From Prochlorococcus sp. RS04 (GTDB lineage: Bacteria; Cyanobacteriota; Cyanobacteriia; PCC-6307; Cyanobiaceae), in NCBI RefSeq assembly GCF_001989455.1, contig NZ_CP018346.1, positions 558,001 through 622,000 of the forward strand: a stretch of 64,000 bases of DNA, in the 5' to 3' direction. This document shows, piece by piece, positions 18,788-29,394 of the stretch (positions are counted from its first letter, which is position 1; each line of letters begins with the position of its first letter). A program made the translations under genes and the position numbers. The notes under the pieces were generated by a model that searched no databases, was not told the DNA's origin, and saw nothing but the letters and a program-made list of their open reading frames with translations.

Positions 18788-19528
18788 TTATTTCAAAGGT
18801 CTAATTCCTTTCCATGATACGTGGTCTTTATGAAATTCAAAGGAACATGGAATAGTTATCATTCCTGCACTTAGAGATTCTCTAAAAAGACTGCCGTATA
18901 AGGGGTCTGCTTCATCTCCAGGGGCAAAAAAACAAGCGTCTTTTCTCGTCATACAAAGTACCAAAACACTTTTACTTTCAGGAATTAATTCCTTTAATTC
19001 TATGAGATGTTTTTGGCCTCTTTTCGTGACTGTATCTGGGAATAGAGCTACATTTTCTTTAATCCAAGTCGTATTTTTAACCTCTATGTAAATGTTACGT
19101 TTATCAGGATTTGAAGATTTTGGGGTTAAAAAAAAGTCAATTCTGCTTTTTTTATCTTTTCCATAAGGAACTTCAGATTTAATTGTCTCTATTTCACCTA
19201 TTATTTCTATAAGCAGATTTTTCTCTATAACCTTTTTAATTAACTTGTTTGCAAATAGAGTATTAATGCCTACCCAAACCTCCTCATTTTCTGCATTAAA
19301 AACACATATCTGTTCCCAAGTAAAAGGTAATTTTCTTTTTGGAGAAGTGGAAACACTTATTCTTACTTTTGCTCCCTCACTCAATAATCCCTTCATTGGG
19401 CCAGTGTTAGCGCAATGAGCAGTTACTACCTCTCCACTCTCTAATTCAATATCTGCAAGGAACCTTTTATACCTCTTAATTAAAACTCCTTCAATTAATG
19501 GATCAAAATCAATTATCCGATCATTCAT
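18788..19528 (-). CDS. sfsA: SfsA family protein
   Basis: A 246-residue protein of the SfsA (sugar fermentation stimulation) family. Characteristic stretches include [34 protein letters not shown] and [18 protein letters not shown]. The ExK in the centre fits the nuclease-like fold proposed for the family. The E. coli name reflects an overexpression effect; the real biochemical role is unsettled. It is divergent from murJ by 31 nt. Confidence 0.9.
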   Translation of the reverse strand: MNDRIIDFDPLIEGVLIKRYKRFLADIELESGEVVTAHCANTGPMKGLLSEGAKVRISVSTSPKRKLPFTWEQICVFNAENEEVWVGINTLFANKLIKKVIEKNLLIEIIGEIETIKSEVPYGKDKKSRIDFFLTPKSSNPDKRNIYIEVKNTTWIKENVALFPDTVTKRGQKHLIELKELIPESKSVLVLCMTRKDACFFAPGDEADPLYGSLFRESLSAGMITIPCSFEFHKDHVSWKGIRPLK

Positions 19529-19559
19529 AAATATGTCGTTTATTAGAATTCAAATATAA

Positions 19560-21182
19560 TTGAAACCTAAACTGATTGAAAAATTTAGACGAATCCAAAT
19601 GCATTCATTTTTAAAAAATAATGTTTTTTCAATTTCGTTTGGTACTAGTCTAAGTAAATTAGCTGGATGTATAAGACAAATATTTATAGCTGCTGCTTTT
19701 GGGGTTGGTGCAACTTATGACGCGTTTAATTATGCATATATAATTCCTGGTTTTTTGATAATAATTATTGGGGGTATTAATGGTCCATTGCATAACGCAG
19801 TCGTTGCAGTTTTAACTCCGCTTAACAAAAAAAATGGAGGGATTGTTTTAACTCAAGTAAGCATAAAACTTTCAATATTATTATTAATTTTAGCCATATT
19901 GATTTACTCTAATTCCAGTTTATTAATTGATTTATTGGCCCCGAATTTAAGTTACGAAGCTAAATCTATTGCCACTTACCAATTACAAATACTTACACCT
20001 TGCATCCCTTTATCCGGCTTCATAGGTTTAAGCTTTGGCGCCTTAAATTCCCAAAGAAAATTCTTTTTATCAAGTATAAGTCCAGCGATAACAAGCGTAA
20101 CTATCATTTTTTTTATTTTTTTTAGTTGGATTTTTAACCGAGAAAATACATCTTCTAATTTCTTTACCTACACGGGATTACTGGCATTTGCAACTTTGAC
20201 AGGAACTTTAATTCAGTTTGTTGTTCAAATTTGTGAAATAAATAAAATTGGTCTCTTGAGATTAGAGTCAAACTTCAATTTATTTAAAGATGAAAAGAAG
20301 AGGATTTTCAAACTAATTATTCCAGCATCTATCTCATCAGGTCTAAGTCAAATTAATGTTTTTATCGATATGTTTTTCGCTTCAAGTTTTCAAGGCGCAG
20401 CATCTGGACTAGCTTACGGAAACTTTCTTATACAAGCCCCCCTAGGCATATTATCTAACTCATTGATTCTGCCATTACTTCCAAAGTTATCTCAATTGAG
20501 AAGTGAAAAAGACGAAAGAGGGCTCCAAAAACAATTGACATCTGGGATAGAGACCTGTTTCTTGACAGCTATTTTTTTAACCGGATTTTTCATAACATTC
20601 AATAATCAAATCGTACAATTAGTTTTTCAAAGGGGATCATTTGATTATTCAGCAACTTTAAAAGTAAAGAATATATTAATTGCTTATGCAGTTGGCATAC
20701 CCTTTTATCTTTATAGAGATTTATTAGTAAGAACCTATTATTTAATAGAAAAAACAAACTTCCCTTTTAAGTCTTCATTAGCAGGGATAATATTTAATAT
20801 TTTTTTTGATTGGTTTTTAATTGGTGCCCCAATTAAAAATTTTGGGAATCTTTCTCCTTATAATTTTGGAGTCGTAGGAATAATTTTATCTTCAGGAATA
20901 GTCAACATTATAGTTTGTATTTTTCTTTCTTTTAATCTGCGCAATGAAAATATCATTTTGCCTAACTTGGAATTATTGAGGAAAATTAGCCTCTTGGCAT
21001 TAGCAGTATTTATAGACAGCACACTTTGTTTTACTATTCTCCAAACTACTAATAACTTCAATTCAAATCTTGCAGAATTTTTATTATTAATATTTGGAAC
21101 TCTAACTTTTTTTGTAATTTATTTTTTACTTACAAAATTCTTGAAAGTAAATAAATTTAAAGTTTCAAAAAAGGAGATTTAG
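19560..21182 (+). CDS. murJ: MurJ lipid II flippase
   Basis: A 540-residue MviN/MurJ protein of the MOP exporter superfamily that moves lipid II across the plasma membrane for peptidoglycan synthesis. It is almost entirely hydrophobic, consistent with about 14 helices. SKLAGCIRQIFIAAAFGVG and GLAYGNFLIQAPLGIL match the family. The frame opens at a TTG (19560); an ATG 13 codons later (MHSFLKNN) is an equally plausible start. The TAG stop overlaps the stop of the next, convergent gene in the shared TTAG. Confidence 0.92.
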   Translation: MKPKLIEKFRRIQMHSFLKNNVFSISFGTSLSKLAGCIRQIFIAAAFGVGATYDAFNYAYIIPGFLIIIIGGINGPLHNAVVAVLTPLNKKNGGIVLTQVSIKLSILLLILAILIYSNSSLLIDLLAPNLSYEAKSIATYQLQILTPCIPLSGFIGLSFGALNSQRKFFLSSISPAITSVTIIFFIFFSWIFNRENTSSNFFTYTGLLAFATLTGTLIQFVVQICEINKIGLLRLESNFNLFKDEKKRIFKLIIPASISSGLSQINVFIDMFFASSFQGAASGLAYGNFLIQAPLGILSNSLILPLLPKLSQLRSEKDERGLQKQLTSGIETCFLTAIFLTGFFITFNNQIVQLVFQRGSFDYSATLKVKNILIAYAVGIPFYLYRDLLVRTYYLIEKTNFPFKSSLAGIIFNIFFDWFLIGAPIKNFGNLSPYNFGVVGIILSSGIVNIIVCIFLSFNLRNENIILPNLELLRKISLLALAVFIDSTLCFTILQTTNNFNSNLAEFLLLIFGTLTFFVIYFLLTKFLKVNKFKVSKKEI

Positions 21183-21469
21183 TTTTTAAAAAAACTTTCC
21201 AAAATCTCTTCTAATTCTAGAATTTGTGAGTTAGTGATTAAATTAATCAATGGAATACTATTAACACCATCCCCTACTTTTACATCTATTGCTTTAAGAC
21301 TTAATTTTGCAGCCTCCAATGGGCCTTGATCTCTATTGCTGATACATTCAATAGCAAGATGCCTAGCTAGTCCAGCGTCTCCAAGATATAAATTCCACTT
21401 TTCTATTTTTATAAAAACCTTTTCGGAAATAACATTTTCTAGATCACTTATAGTTATCTGAGAGTCCAT
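21179..21469 (-). CDS. DUF3181-like cyanobacterial protein
   Basis: A 96-residue soluble protein. The order of a helical N-terminus, KWNLYLGDAGLARHLA (about 24-39) and a C-terminal VNSIPLINLITNSQILELEEIL resembles the small cyanobacterial DUF3181 family, function unknown. It follows the two-helix membrane protein on the same strand by 14 nt and probably shares its transcript. Its 3' end overlaps murJ by 4 nt. Confidence 0.65.
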   Translation of the reverse strand: MDSQITISDLENVISEKVFIKIEKWNLYLGDAGLARHLAIECISNRDQGPLEAAKLSLKAIDVKVGDGVNSIPLINLITNSQILELEEILESFFKN

Positions 21470-21483
21470 AAATAGAAATTAAT

Positions 21484-21765
21484 TTAAGTTGATTGTTTTG
21501 AAGTATCTTTTGGTTTTTTTATAATTACGAAAAGTAAATGGGAGGCCAAAAGAATTGACCAGACAATTGCAAAATTATTAAAAAAGCTGATTTCATATTT
21601 AATCTCTTTTAAAAGCCACGTGCCACTTACAATCGCAGTAAATATCATGCAGTGAATAACAAAATTTACTATTCGAGAAAAATGTTTATAGATAGGATCT
21701 TCCGAGTCACCATTTCCGTACCACTTTATAGGCATATTAATAATTAGATTGTTAATAATAGACAT
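21484..21765 (-). CDS. Small two-helix membrane protein, unknown function
   Basis: A 93-residue protein I do not recognise. Two hydrophobic segments are seen (about 33-50 and 64-81), with a short polar link KEIKYEIS and a Lys/Thr/Ser-rich tail. The ORF opens with ATG at 21765; a second ATG at residue 11 (MPIKWYG) gives a more natural start because residues 1-10 are hydrophobic and unlike the rest. It is upstream of the DUF3181-like gene and back to back with tRNA-Arg. Confidence 0.65.
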   Translation of the reverse strand: MSIINNLIINMPIKWYGNGDSEDPIYKHFSRIVNFVIHCMIFTAIVSGTWLLKEIKYEISFFNNFAIVWSILLASHLLFVIIKKPKDTSKQST

Positions 21766-21821
21766 TTTACCCGAAATCTAGTTGACTAAGAGACCCTGAA
21801 ACAGAGATATTACATAATTAT

Positions 21822-21895
21822 GCGCCTGTAGCTCAGTGGATTAGAGCACCTGACTACGGATCAGGGTGTCGGGAGTTCGAATCTCTCCAGGCGCG
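21822..21895 (+). tRNA. trnR: tRNA-Arg (anticodon ACG)
   Basis: A 74-nt cloverleaf. The acceptor is GCGCCTG/CAGGCGC with discriminator G. The D arm contains AGCTCAGTGGATTAGAGCA, and the anticodon stem CCTGA/TCAGG has loop CTACGGA (ACG). The T arm is GGGAG-TTCGAAT-CTCTCC. No CCA is encoded. ACG is the tRNA whose first base is normally deaminated to inosine to read CGN codons. Confidence 0.95.
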
Positions 21896-21972
21896 TTTAA
21901 AATTCTGAAATATTCTTTTTATATTTTTCTAAAAAATATCGTCTATATTATGGGTATTACTTATTAAATTCA

Positions 21973-23244
21973 ATGAATATCCTTCAAAATCTTAAAGAAA
22001 GCGATCCAGTAATATCAAATTTTATTAACTCTGAAAAAAATAGGCAGGAAACTCATCTTGAGTTAATCGCAAGCGAAAATTTCGCATCAGTTGCCGTTAT
22101 GCAGGCTCAAGGTTCCGTACTTACAAATAAATACGCCGAGGGATTACCCCAAAAAAGATATTACGGGGGATGTGAATTTGTTGATGAAATCGAAGAATTA
22201 GCTATTCAGAGAGTGAAAAAATTATTTAATGCAAATTGGGCTAATGTTCAACCCCATAGTGGAGCGCAGGCAAATGCTGCTGTTTTCCTAAGTCTACTTA
22301 AACCTGGCGACACAATCATGGGGATGGATTTATCTCATGGTGGACACCTAACTCATGGGTCTCCAGTAAACATGAGTGGTAAATGGTTCAATGCAGTTCA
22401 CTATGGTGTAAATAAAGAAACTAGTGAATTAAATTTTGATGAAATAAGAGAGATAGCACTTGAAACAAAACCAAAATTAATCATATGTGGATATTCTGCT
22501 TATCCAAGAACAATCGATTTTGAGTCATTTAGAAATATTGCAGATGAAGTTGGTGCGTTCTTAATGGCTGATATTGCACACATCGCCGGTCTTGTAGCAA
22601 GTAAACTTCACCCAAATCCAATACCATATTGTGATGTAGTAACCACAACTACTCATAAAACATTAAGAGGGCCTAGAGGGGGACTTATATTGTGTAAAGA
22701 TGCAGAATTTGGAAAGAAATTTGATAAATCTGTTTTCCCTGGAACTCAGGGTGGGCCCCTCGAACATATAATTGCAGCTAAAGCAGTCGCATTTGGAGAA
22801 GCCTTGCAGCCAGATTTCGTTAATTATTCCCAACAAGTAATAAAAAATGCAAAAGTTCTAGCTTCAACTTTAATAAATAGAGGTATTAATATCGTTAGCG
22901 GAGGCACTGATAACCATATTGTTTTACTCGATTTAAGGAGTATCAATATGACTGGTAAGATTGCTGATTTACTTGTAAGTGAAGTGAATATCACTGCAAA
23001 TAAAAATACTGTTCCATTTGACCCTGAATCACCTTTTGTAACCAGCGGACTAAGGTTGGGAACTGCTGCTCTAACTACTAGAGGCTTTAATGAGGATGCT
23101 TTTGCTGAAGTTGGTGAAATTATTGCTGATAGATTACTTAACCCAGACGATTCACTGATTGAAAGTAAATGTAAAGAAAGAGTATTAAGCTTATGTAATC
23201 GTTTTCCTCTTTATGAAGGCAAACTTGAAGCATCAATTAAATGA
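21973..23244 (+). CDS. glyA: Serine hydroxymethyltransferase
   Basis: A 423-residue PLP enzyme that interconverts serine and glycine while charging tetrahydrofolate with a one-carbon unit. The PLP-lysine motif [14 protein letters not shown] is present (about 225-238), as are LIASENFAS near the N-terminus and [15 protein letters not shown]. It starts with ATG and overlaps cinA by 4 nt (ATGA), so translation is probably coupled. It heads the glyA-cinA-leuC-leuD run. Confidence 0.97.
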   Translation: MNILQNLKESDPVISNFINSEKNRQETHLELIASENFASVAVMQAQGSVLTNKYAEGLPQKRYYGGCEFVDEIEELAIQRVKKLFNANWANVQPHSGAQANAAVFLSLLKPGDTIMGMDLSHGGHLTHGSPVNMSGKWFNAVHYGVNKETSELNFDEIREIALETKPKLIICGYSAYPRTIDFESFRNIADEVGAFLMADIAHIAGLVASKLHPNPIPYCDVVTTTTHKTLRGPRGGLILCKDAEFGKKFDKSVFPGTQGGPLEHIIAAKAVAFGEALQPDFVNYSQQVIKNAKVLASTLINRGINIVSGGTDNHIVLLDLRSINMTGKIADLLVSEVNITANKNTVPFDPESPFVTSGLRLGTAALTTRGFNEDAFAEVGEIIADRLLNPDDSLIESKCKERVLSLCNRFPLYEGKLEASIK

Positions 23245-24515
23245 GTCCTAACTCCAAGGGAGTTGAAATTCTTTCTATTGGAACAGAGCTACTCTTAGGA
23301 AATATTATCAATACAAATGCTCAATGGATTTCTGAAAAGTTATCTCAATTAGGCTTAAATCACTTTAGGCAATCAACTGTCGGTGATAATTGTGATCGAA
23401 TTATAAAAGCAGTTCAAGAAATATCGACAAGAAGTAATCTTCTAATTACAACTGGTGGCTTAGGACCCACCCCAGATGACTTAACCACTGAAGCAATAGC
23501 CAAATCTTTTAATGTATCTCTTTTTGAAAGACCGCTTTTATGGGATGAAATTAAACAAAAACTCTCAAACTCAAAGCTCAAGGACGATTCCTCCAGCTTA
23601 AGGAAACAATGTTTCTTCCCTGAAAATGCTCAAATTATTAATAACCCTAGGGGCACTGCCCCAGGAATGATTTGGGAACCAGTAAAAGATTTTACTATCC
23701 TTACTTTCCCAGGAGTACCCAGTGAAATGAAAACTATGTGGGAAGAGACGGCGTATGATTTCATTAAGACCAAATTCTCAGATAATTATTCCTTTTTCTC
23801 AAATACTCTTAAATTTGCGGGTATTGGAGAATCAAGCGTTGCTGAAAAAATTAATGATCTATTAAATCTTAAAAACCCTACCGTTGCTCCATATGCAAAC
23901 TTAGGAGAGGTTAAACTCAGAATCACCGCGCGAGCTAAGAACGACCTAGAAGCAAAAAATATAATTAAACCTATTAAAGAAAAATTAAAAAAAGATTTTT
24001 CAAAATTTATTTTTGGAGAGGATAACGATACTCTTCCTAGCGTTTTAATAAAAGAATTAACCAAGAGGAACGAAACAATTGTATTTGCTGAATCCTGCAC
24101 CGGAGGCCTTCTATCTTCATCACTAACCTCAATATCAGGCTCATCTCAAGTTTTTCAAGGTAGTATTGTTTCCTATAGTAATGAACTAAAAAATTCATTA
24201 TTAAATATTTCTAAAAAAAAGCTTACAAAATATGGAGCTGTTTCTGAAGAAGTTTGTGAGGCCATGGCAATTAATGTAAAAGAAAAATTAGGAGCAGATT
24301 GGGCAATAGCAATTAGTGGAATAGCTGGGCCTAACGGAGGCAGTCAAGATAAACCGGTTGGACTTGTCTATATTTCAATTTCAGGCCCAAATAATCATAT
24401 AACTAACATAAAAAAACTATTTAACTCAACACGAAATCGAATAGAAATTCAAAGACTAAGTGTAAATGTGTGTTTGAACAGCCTCCGATTAATCCTATTA
24501 TCGAATAGTAAGTAA
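23241..24515 (+). CDS. cinA: CinA family protein (NMN deamidase/ADP-ribose pyrophosphatase type)
   Basis: A 424-residue two-domain protein. The N-terminal MoCF/COG1058 domain has [20 protein letters not shown] and [11 protein letters not shown]. The C-terminal CinA deamidase domain has [16 protein letters not shown] and [18 protein letters not shown]. The family acts in pyridine-nucleotide salvage. The name comes from competence operons in Gram-positives, and no competence link is implied here. It overlaps glyA by 4 nt and ends 13 nt before leuC. Confidence 0.93.
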   Translation: MSPNSKGVEILSIGTELLLGNIINTNAQWISEKLSQLGLNHFRQSTVGDNCDRIIKAVQEISTRSNLLITTGGLGPTPDDLTTEAIAKSFNVSLFERPLLWDEIKQKLSNSKLKDDSSSLRKQCFFPENAQIINNPRGTAPGMIWEPVKDFTILTFPGVPSEMKTMWEETAYDFIKTKFSDNYSFFSNTLKFAGIGESSVAEKINDLLNLKNPTVAPYANLGEVKLRITARAKNDLEAKNIIKPIKEKLKKDFSKFIFGEDNDTLPSVLIKELTKRNETIVFAESCTGGLLSSSLTSISGSSQVFQGSIVSYSNELKNSLLNISKKKLTKYGAVSEEVCEAMAINVKEKLGADWAIAISGIAGPNGGSQDKPVGLVYISISGPNNHITNIKKLFNSTRNRIEIQRLSVNVCLNSLRLILLSNSK

Positions 24516-24528
24516 CTATTTTTACAAA

Positions 24529-25935
24529 TTGAGTCAAGATACCCTATTTGATAAAGTTTGGGATTTACATAAGGTTTCAAGTCTTCCTGGAGGATCTGAT
24601 CAAATATTTATTGGTCTTCACCTTATCCATGAAGTGACGAGTCCTCAAGCATTTGGTGCTTTAAAGGACAAAAAATTAAAAGTAAAATTCCCTGATAGAA
24701 CTGTTGCTACTGTTGATCATATTGTACCAACAGATAATCAGAGCAGGCCTTTCAAGGATAATCTCGCTGAACAGATGATTGAAACACTTGAGAAGAATTG
24801 CTTAGAACATAAAATAAGATTTTTTAATATTGGTAGTGGTAATCAAGGAATAGTTCATGTAGTAGCACCGGAATTAGGCCTAACTCAGCCAGGAATGACA
24901 ATCGCTTGCGGAGATTCTCATACTTCAACTCATGGAGCTTTTGGGTCAATTGCTTTTGGTATAGGTACAAGTCAAGTAAGAGATGTTCTTGCTTCGCAAA
25001 CCTTAGCCATGAACAAATTGAAAGTGAGGCAGATTTGGTGTGACAATACATTATCTAAGGGTGTTTATGCTAAGGATTTAGTTCTTCATATAATTAATAA
25101 ACTTGGTGTAAAGGCAGGAGTAGGTTTTGCATATGAATTCGCAGGACCTGCGATACATGAATTATCAATGGAAGAAAGGATGACGATATGCAATATGTCT
25201 ATTGAAGGAGGAGCAAGATGCGGCTACATCAACCCTGATGAGAAGACCTTTAGTTACATTAAAAATAAATTATATGCTCCAAAAAATGAACATTGGGATA
25301 GAGCGCTTAGATGGTGGGAATCATTAAAAAGCGATGAAAATTCAATTTATGATGACGTAATTAAATTAGATGCTTCTAAAGTGGAGCCAACTGTAACCTG
25401 GGGGATTACTCCCGGCCAAAGTATAAGCATTAATCAACAAATCCCTCTTTTAGATGAATTATCCCCAAATGATAAATTAGTTGCAGAAGAGGCTTATGAA
25501 TATATGAGTTTCAAGCCTGGACAATTAATAAAAGATACTCCTGTAGACGTTTGTTTCATAGGTAGTTGCACAAATGGAAGAATCAGTGACTTAAGAGTTG
25601 CAGCTAAAGTATTAAAAGGCAAAAAAGTATCCAAGAATGTCAAAGCATTTGCAGTTCCAGGTTCAGAGAAAGTAGCCACTAAAGCAAAACAAGAGGGTCT
25701 TGATCAGATATTTAAGGATTCTGGATTTCAATGGAGAGAACCTGGCTGCTCAATGTGTTTAGCAATGAATTCAGATAAGCTAATAGGTAATCAAGTTAGT
25801 GCGAGTTCTAGTAATAGAAATTTCAAGGGTAGGCAAGGATCTCCCAGTGGAAGAACACTTCTCATGAGTCCAGCAATGGTTGCCGCTGCTGCAATTAATG
25901 GCAAAGTCAGTGACGTTAGAGAATTTATTAACTGA
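24529..25935 (+). CDS. leuC: 3-isopropylmalate dehydratase, large subunit
   Basis: A 468-residue aconitase-family subunit that binds the [4Fe-4S] cluster and isomerises 2- and 3-isopropylmalate in leucine synthesis. The cluster cysteines are in [10 protein letters not shown] and [24 protein letters not shown] is the usual active-site stretch. The start is TTG. The TGA stop shares its last base with the ATG of leuD (TGATG), so the two subunits are translationally coupled. Confidence 0.97.
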   Translation: MSQDTLFDKVWDLHKVSSLPGGSDQIFIGLHLIHEVTSPQAFGALKDKKLKVKFPDRTVATVDHIVPTDNQSRPFKDNLAEQMIETLEKNCLEHKIRFFNIGSGNQGIVHVVAPELGLTQPGMTIACGDSHTSTHGAFGSIAFGIGTSQVRDVLASQTLAMNKLKVRQIWCDNTLSKGVYAKDLVLHIINKLGVKAGVGFAYEFAGPAIHELSMEERMTICNMSIEGGARCGYINPDEKTFSYIKNKLYAPKNEHWDRALRWWESLKSDENSIYDDVIKLDASKVEPTVTWGITPGQSISINQQIPLLDELSPNDKLVAEEAYEYMSFKPGQLIKDTPVDVCFIGSCTNGRISDLRVAAKVLKGKKVSKNVKAFAVPGSEKVATKAKQEGLDQIFKDSGFQWREPGCSMCLAMNSDKLIGNQVSASSSNRNFKGRQGSPSGRTLLMSPAMVAAAAINGKVSDVREFIN

Positions 25936-26558
25936 TGAAATCAGAGTTTACCCAGCCAATTGGAAAAATTTCAAATATTAACGGGCAATGTATCCCGTTG
26001 ATTGGTAATGACATTGATACAGATCGAATAATTCCAGCACGTTTTTTAAAGTGTATTAACTTTGATTCATTGGGTGAATCTGTTTTTGAAGACGATAGAA
26101 AAACTTTAAAAGGAAAGCATCCTTTTGATCTTGAGGAAAACAAAAATGCCTCAATACTAATTGTTAATAGCAATTTTGGATGTGGTTCCAGCAGAGAACA
26201 TGCTCCCCAAGCGCTTATGAGATGGGGTATAAAAGCAATTATAGGAGAAAGTTTCGCCGATATTTTTTACAGTAACTGTATTGCAATCGGAATTCCATGT
26301 TTTACGTTACCTAAAAAATCCATAGAAGAAATACAAAACTATTGCGATAATCAATTTTTATTTTTAGAAATTGATCTGAAAAAATCCTCAGCAAAATCAA
26401 AAGATTTAAATTTTAATCTTGAAATTAGGGAAAGCTCAAGAAAAATGTTTTTAACAGGAGAATGGGATGCTACTTCAACACTACTTGACAATGAAAATTT
26501 AATAGAAAATAAATTTAACCAATTACCTTATATAAAATTTAACTCTTATTATTCTTAA
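25935..26558 (+). CDS. leuD: 3-isopropylmalate dehydratase, small subunit
   Basis: A 207-residue swivel-domain partner of LeuC. NDIDTDRIIPARFLK and NFGCGSSREHAPQAL are the family motifs. It overlaps leuC by one base. Its stop abuts the stop of the convergent LptD-like gene with no spacer at all, and no terminator hairpin is visible. Confidence 0.96.
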   Translation: MKSEFTQPIGKISNINGQCIPLIGNDIDTDRIIPARFLKCINFDSLGESVFEDDRKTLKGKHPFDLEENKNASILIVNSNFGCGSSREHAPQALMRWGIKAIIGESFADIFYSNCIAIGIPCFTLPKKSIEEIQNYCDNQFLFLEIDLKKSSAKSKDLNFNLEIRESSRKMFLTGEWDATSTLLDNENLIENKFNQLPYIKFNSYYS

Positions 26559-28562
26559 CTATTTAAATCCAAATAACTTGAAAGAGATTCCCCCTGCTTG
26601 ATTATGAGGTTGATAAAAAATACCAACTTCATAGGATCTTTTTTTCCAATTTAAAGAAATTTTGGAATCTATAAATTCACCATAATCATTTGAATCGTTT
26701 GTTAAGTTCAAAATCCCAAAACTTTTGAGAATAATTGGTCCATATAATTGCTGATCATAAGAAATATTTAAGGTTAAGTCCTCATAATTATGATCAAACT
26801 TAAAAACACTTTCGCCACTATCAAATTTATAAAAAGGTAAAAGACTTATACGAGTATAGTCAAAAGTTTTGTTTTTAAAATTACCAAATATTAATTCTGG
26901 GCCTATACCTAGCCCTATATATTCTTGATGATGTCCATTTTCATAGAAAGAATATGATGCTTCTAATCTTGTATTAAGACTTAATCCTTTTGAGATTGGT
27001 TCAGGAATATACTTATATGAAATATCAATAGATTTCTTTTTAGGATTTACAATACTAATTGGAAATTTCTGATCAAGAGAATAAAACAAATTACCTTTTA
27101 GATTAGTTACAAGATTTTTTGTATTTAAAGCCTCAGCCGTTATGTTGGCCAAACCTAAAGATAAAAATTCTGACTTTTGGATGCCATCAGTAATCCAATT
27201 ATTTTCTTTTTGCAATTTTGAACCATAACCAGAGTAAATTTCTGCTTCACCTAATGAACCATTCCAAACCCTCTCTCTATAAACTCCATAAAAACTTTTT
27301 TCCCATACTGAATCTAACAAATCAATTTCTTTACTCAATTTGGTGTTAAATCTAAATGCATCGGAAAATTTATTAAAGTCAAGAGAATTTAAATTCTTTT
27401 CTATTTCTAAATCCCAATTTTTTATTGTGCCTTTTATCTGGGATTTTAGAGCAAAATAATCTTCAAAACTTGAATTTCTTTTAACCCTATCTGAAGTTAT
27501 TGATTCCCCCTTATTTACAAAACTTTTTGTATAGCCTTTTAGTGAGCGTTGAATCAAGAGTTGAGGTTCTAAATCAAGAACAAAATCATCATTAATGTCT
27601 ATTGAGTTAATTCTCCTCCCGATAAAATACCCATCCTTATCTAAATTTTCATATCCAAAGTTCCATGTATTTGCAGGTTGTACCTTTTTAAAATCAAAAT
27701 TTCTACTACCTAACCAAAAGGGGATTGATACTTTTTCGTCAAGTATTAAATAATTTAATGAGGATTTAAATCTAAGTTTTTCATTAATAGGAAAAACTTC
27801 TAATGAATTTATTACTAATTTTGCTTGTTTTAATTCAAGTAAATCATTACTAAATATAGCCTTCTTACTCTTCCACTTATCTCCATCTATGATCATTTTT
27901 TCTGTAAAAAACAACCAATTCTGTATATTTTCAGGAGTATTTATAACTTCCCTTTTATTTAAGTCAATTAAATTTTCTAACTTTTTAGAATCTGATAAGC
28001 TGAAATTTGAAGATACGTCATCAATCAAAGTATTGGTATTAATAACACCCTTAACATCTAATAGATAACCTTTTTCACTATTAAAGCTGTATTCAAGTTG
28101 TGAAACTCTAAAGATTTGATCTCCTAATATGAATGTTATATTTCCGTTTGCTTCAATTTTTTTATTTGACTTGTCGTATATTAATTTATCAGCTTTGAGT
28201 AGTTTGCCTTTATAAGAAACGGAAACATTGCCCTCTGCATAAATAACATCACTTATTTCGGACTGTTTATCCGATTGTATTATTAACTCATGTTGATTTT
28301 CGGCTTTAGCAACCAAAAGTGAATCTGTTTTTTTCTTTAAAAATTTTACATAATCATTACCTTCATCAAGATTATTACTAAAAGATCCATTTTGAGAATT
28401 TGATGAAATGTCTAAATTAGATGAATTTGATAAAGTTATTTTTATATTCCGATTGTTGACATCTTTATTAATTTTTGAAAATTCAGCTGATTTTGATGGC
28501 TGAATAAAATTAATAAAAAGAAAAGAGAAAAATATTACTTTTTTTGATATACCTGAAATCAA
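26559..28562 (-). CDS. LptD/OstA-like outer-membrane LPS assembly protein (DUF3769 type)
   Basis: A 667-residue exported protein. The N-terminal hydrophobic segment KKVIFFSFLFINFI followed by SKSAE looks like a signal peptide. Residues about 100-170 have the repetitive OstA/LptA-like pattern (YAEGNVSVSYKGKLLKADKL, then EANGNITF). The rest is rich in alternating strands ending in an aromatic-rich C-terminus (SFKLFGFK), as in outer-membrane barrels. This fits the cyanobacterial DUF3769 family, regarded as the LptD counterpart. The start is TTG. It is 21 nt downstream of psbI on the same strand. Confidence 0.8.
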   Translation of the reverse strand: MISGISKKVIFFSFLFINFIQPSKSAEFSKINKDVNNRNIKITLSNSSNLDISSNSQNGSFSNNLDEGNDYVKFLKKKTDSLLVAKAENQHELIIQSDKQSEISDVIYAEGNVSVSYKGKLLKADKLIYDKSNKKIEANGNITFILGDQIFRVSQLEYSFNSEKGYLLDVKGVINTNTLIDDVSSNFSLSDSKKLENLIDLNKREVINTPENIQNWLFFTEKMIIDGDKWKSKKAIFSNDLLELKQAKLVINSLEVFPINEKLRFKSSLNYLILDEKVSIPFWLGSRNFDFKKVQPANTWNFGYENLDKDGYFIGRRINSIDINDDFVLDLEPQLLIQRSLKGYTKSFVNKGESITSDRVKRNSSFEDYFALKSQIKGTIKNWDLEIEKNLNSLDFNKFSDAFRFNTKLSKEIDLLDSVWEKSFYGVYRERVWNGSLGEAEIYSGYGSKLQKENNWITDGIQKSEFLSLGLANITAEALNTKNLVTNLKGNLFYSLDQKFPISIVNPKKKSIDISYKYIPEPISKGLSLNTRLEASYSFYENGHHQEYIGLGIGPELIFGNFKNKTFDYTRISLLPFYKFDSGESVFKFDHNYEDLTLNISYDQQLYGPIILKSFGILNLTNDSNDYGEFIDSKISLNWKKRSYEVGIFYQPHNQAGGISFKLFGFK

Positions 28563-28583
28563 TTTAAGAATTTAATTAAAAAA

Positions 28584-28712
28584 TTAATCTTGAGGACTTT
28601 CTAGATCTTTTCTATTTGGGGTTCTTGTTGGGTCACTTGCTAAAAATCCGAAAAGAAATATTCCAACAAAGAAGAAAACGATTGTGTAAACAGAAATTTT
28701 TAAGGCAAGCAT
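28584..28712 (-). CDS. psbI: Photosystem II reaction centre protein I
   Basis: A 42-residue single-helix PSII subunit beside D1. The translation begins [18 protein letters not shown], continues [15 protein letters not shown] and ends RKDLESPQD, which is unmistakably PsbI. It starts with ATG at 28712. It is flanked on the same strand by psbN upstream and the LptD-like gene 21 nt downstream. Confidence 0.96.
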
Positions 28713-28820
28713 GGAATTACTAGTGCTGACAGATTTATATCCTATTAAATTTATAATTAAACTATGGTTAATTGTTTACTTTTTGTATTTTTGGTAAATT
28801 TTGAAATACTTTAAGGGAGA

Positions 28821-28973
28821 CTAATCGTCATGATCATCCCAAGGATCAGTAAGCTTTGCTGCTTTAGGTCCAAAGGCAGTCCAAAGACCAAAACCGGTCA
28901 AAGCTAAGAGTAGGGCCAGAATTGTCACAGCTATAGAAACTGCAGGATCAGGAGCTGATGATAAAGTTTGCAT
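28821..28973 (-). CDS. psbN: PsbN protein
   Basis: A 50-residue single-helix thylakoid protein needed for assembly of the PSII reaction centre in plants; it is not a stable PSII subunit. The translation starts MQTLSSAPDPAVSIAVTIL, includes ALTGFGLWTAFGP and ends WDDHDD. It is divergent from psbH across 80 nt, the arrangement known from other cyanobacteria and plastids. Confidence 0.95.
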   Translation of the reverse strand: MQTLSSAPDPAVSIAVTILALLLALTGFGLWTAFGPKAAKLTDPWDDHDD

Positions 28974-29053
28974 CAATTTTGCTAAGTTTGTAAACAATTT
29001 ATGTATAAGTTCTTATACAATAGCGAAATAATATTCGATTTTGTGAATTTAAC

Positions 29054-29254
29054 ATGGGTCAAAAAACAGCATTAGGAAGTCTTCTAAAAGCAATTGGCAA
29101 TTCAGGTCAGGGGAAAGTTGTACCTGGTTGGGGAGCAGTACCTGTCATGACAGTAATTGGTCTACTACTTTTGGTTTTCTTAGTTATTCTTCTACAAATT
29201 TATAACCAATCCCTTCTGCTACAGGGTTTCTCAGTAGATTGGAACGGAAATTAA
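29054..29254 (+). CDS. psbH: Photosystem II protein H
   Basis: A 66-residue PSII subunit with one transmembrane helix ([18 protein letters not shown]). The N-terminus [20 protein letters not shown] and the C-terminal GFSVDWNG are diagnostic. It is divergent from psbN. pth follows on the same strand after 140 nt of AT-rich spacer in which I see no further gene. Confidence 0.96.
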
Positions 29255-29394
29255 ATTTCTGAAAATTTCTCAAAAAGTTATTTGGTTAATGTTAAAATTG
29301 CCAAGTAATTTTTTTTTAAATTTTTGTTTTATTAATTAGTTATAGTTTGTATATATTAATAATTCTCAAACAAAAAGAGATTTAGAAATAAACA

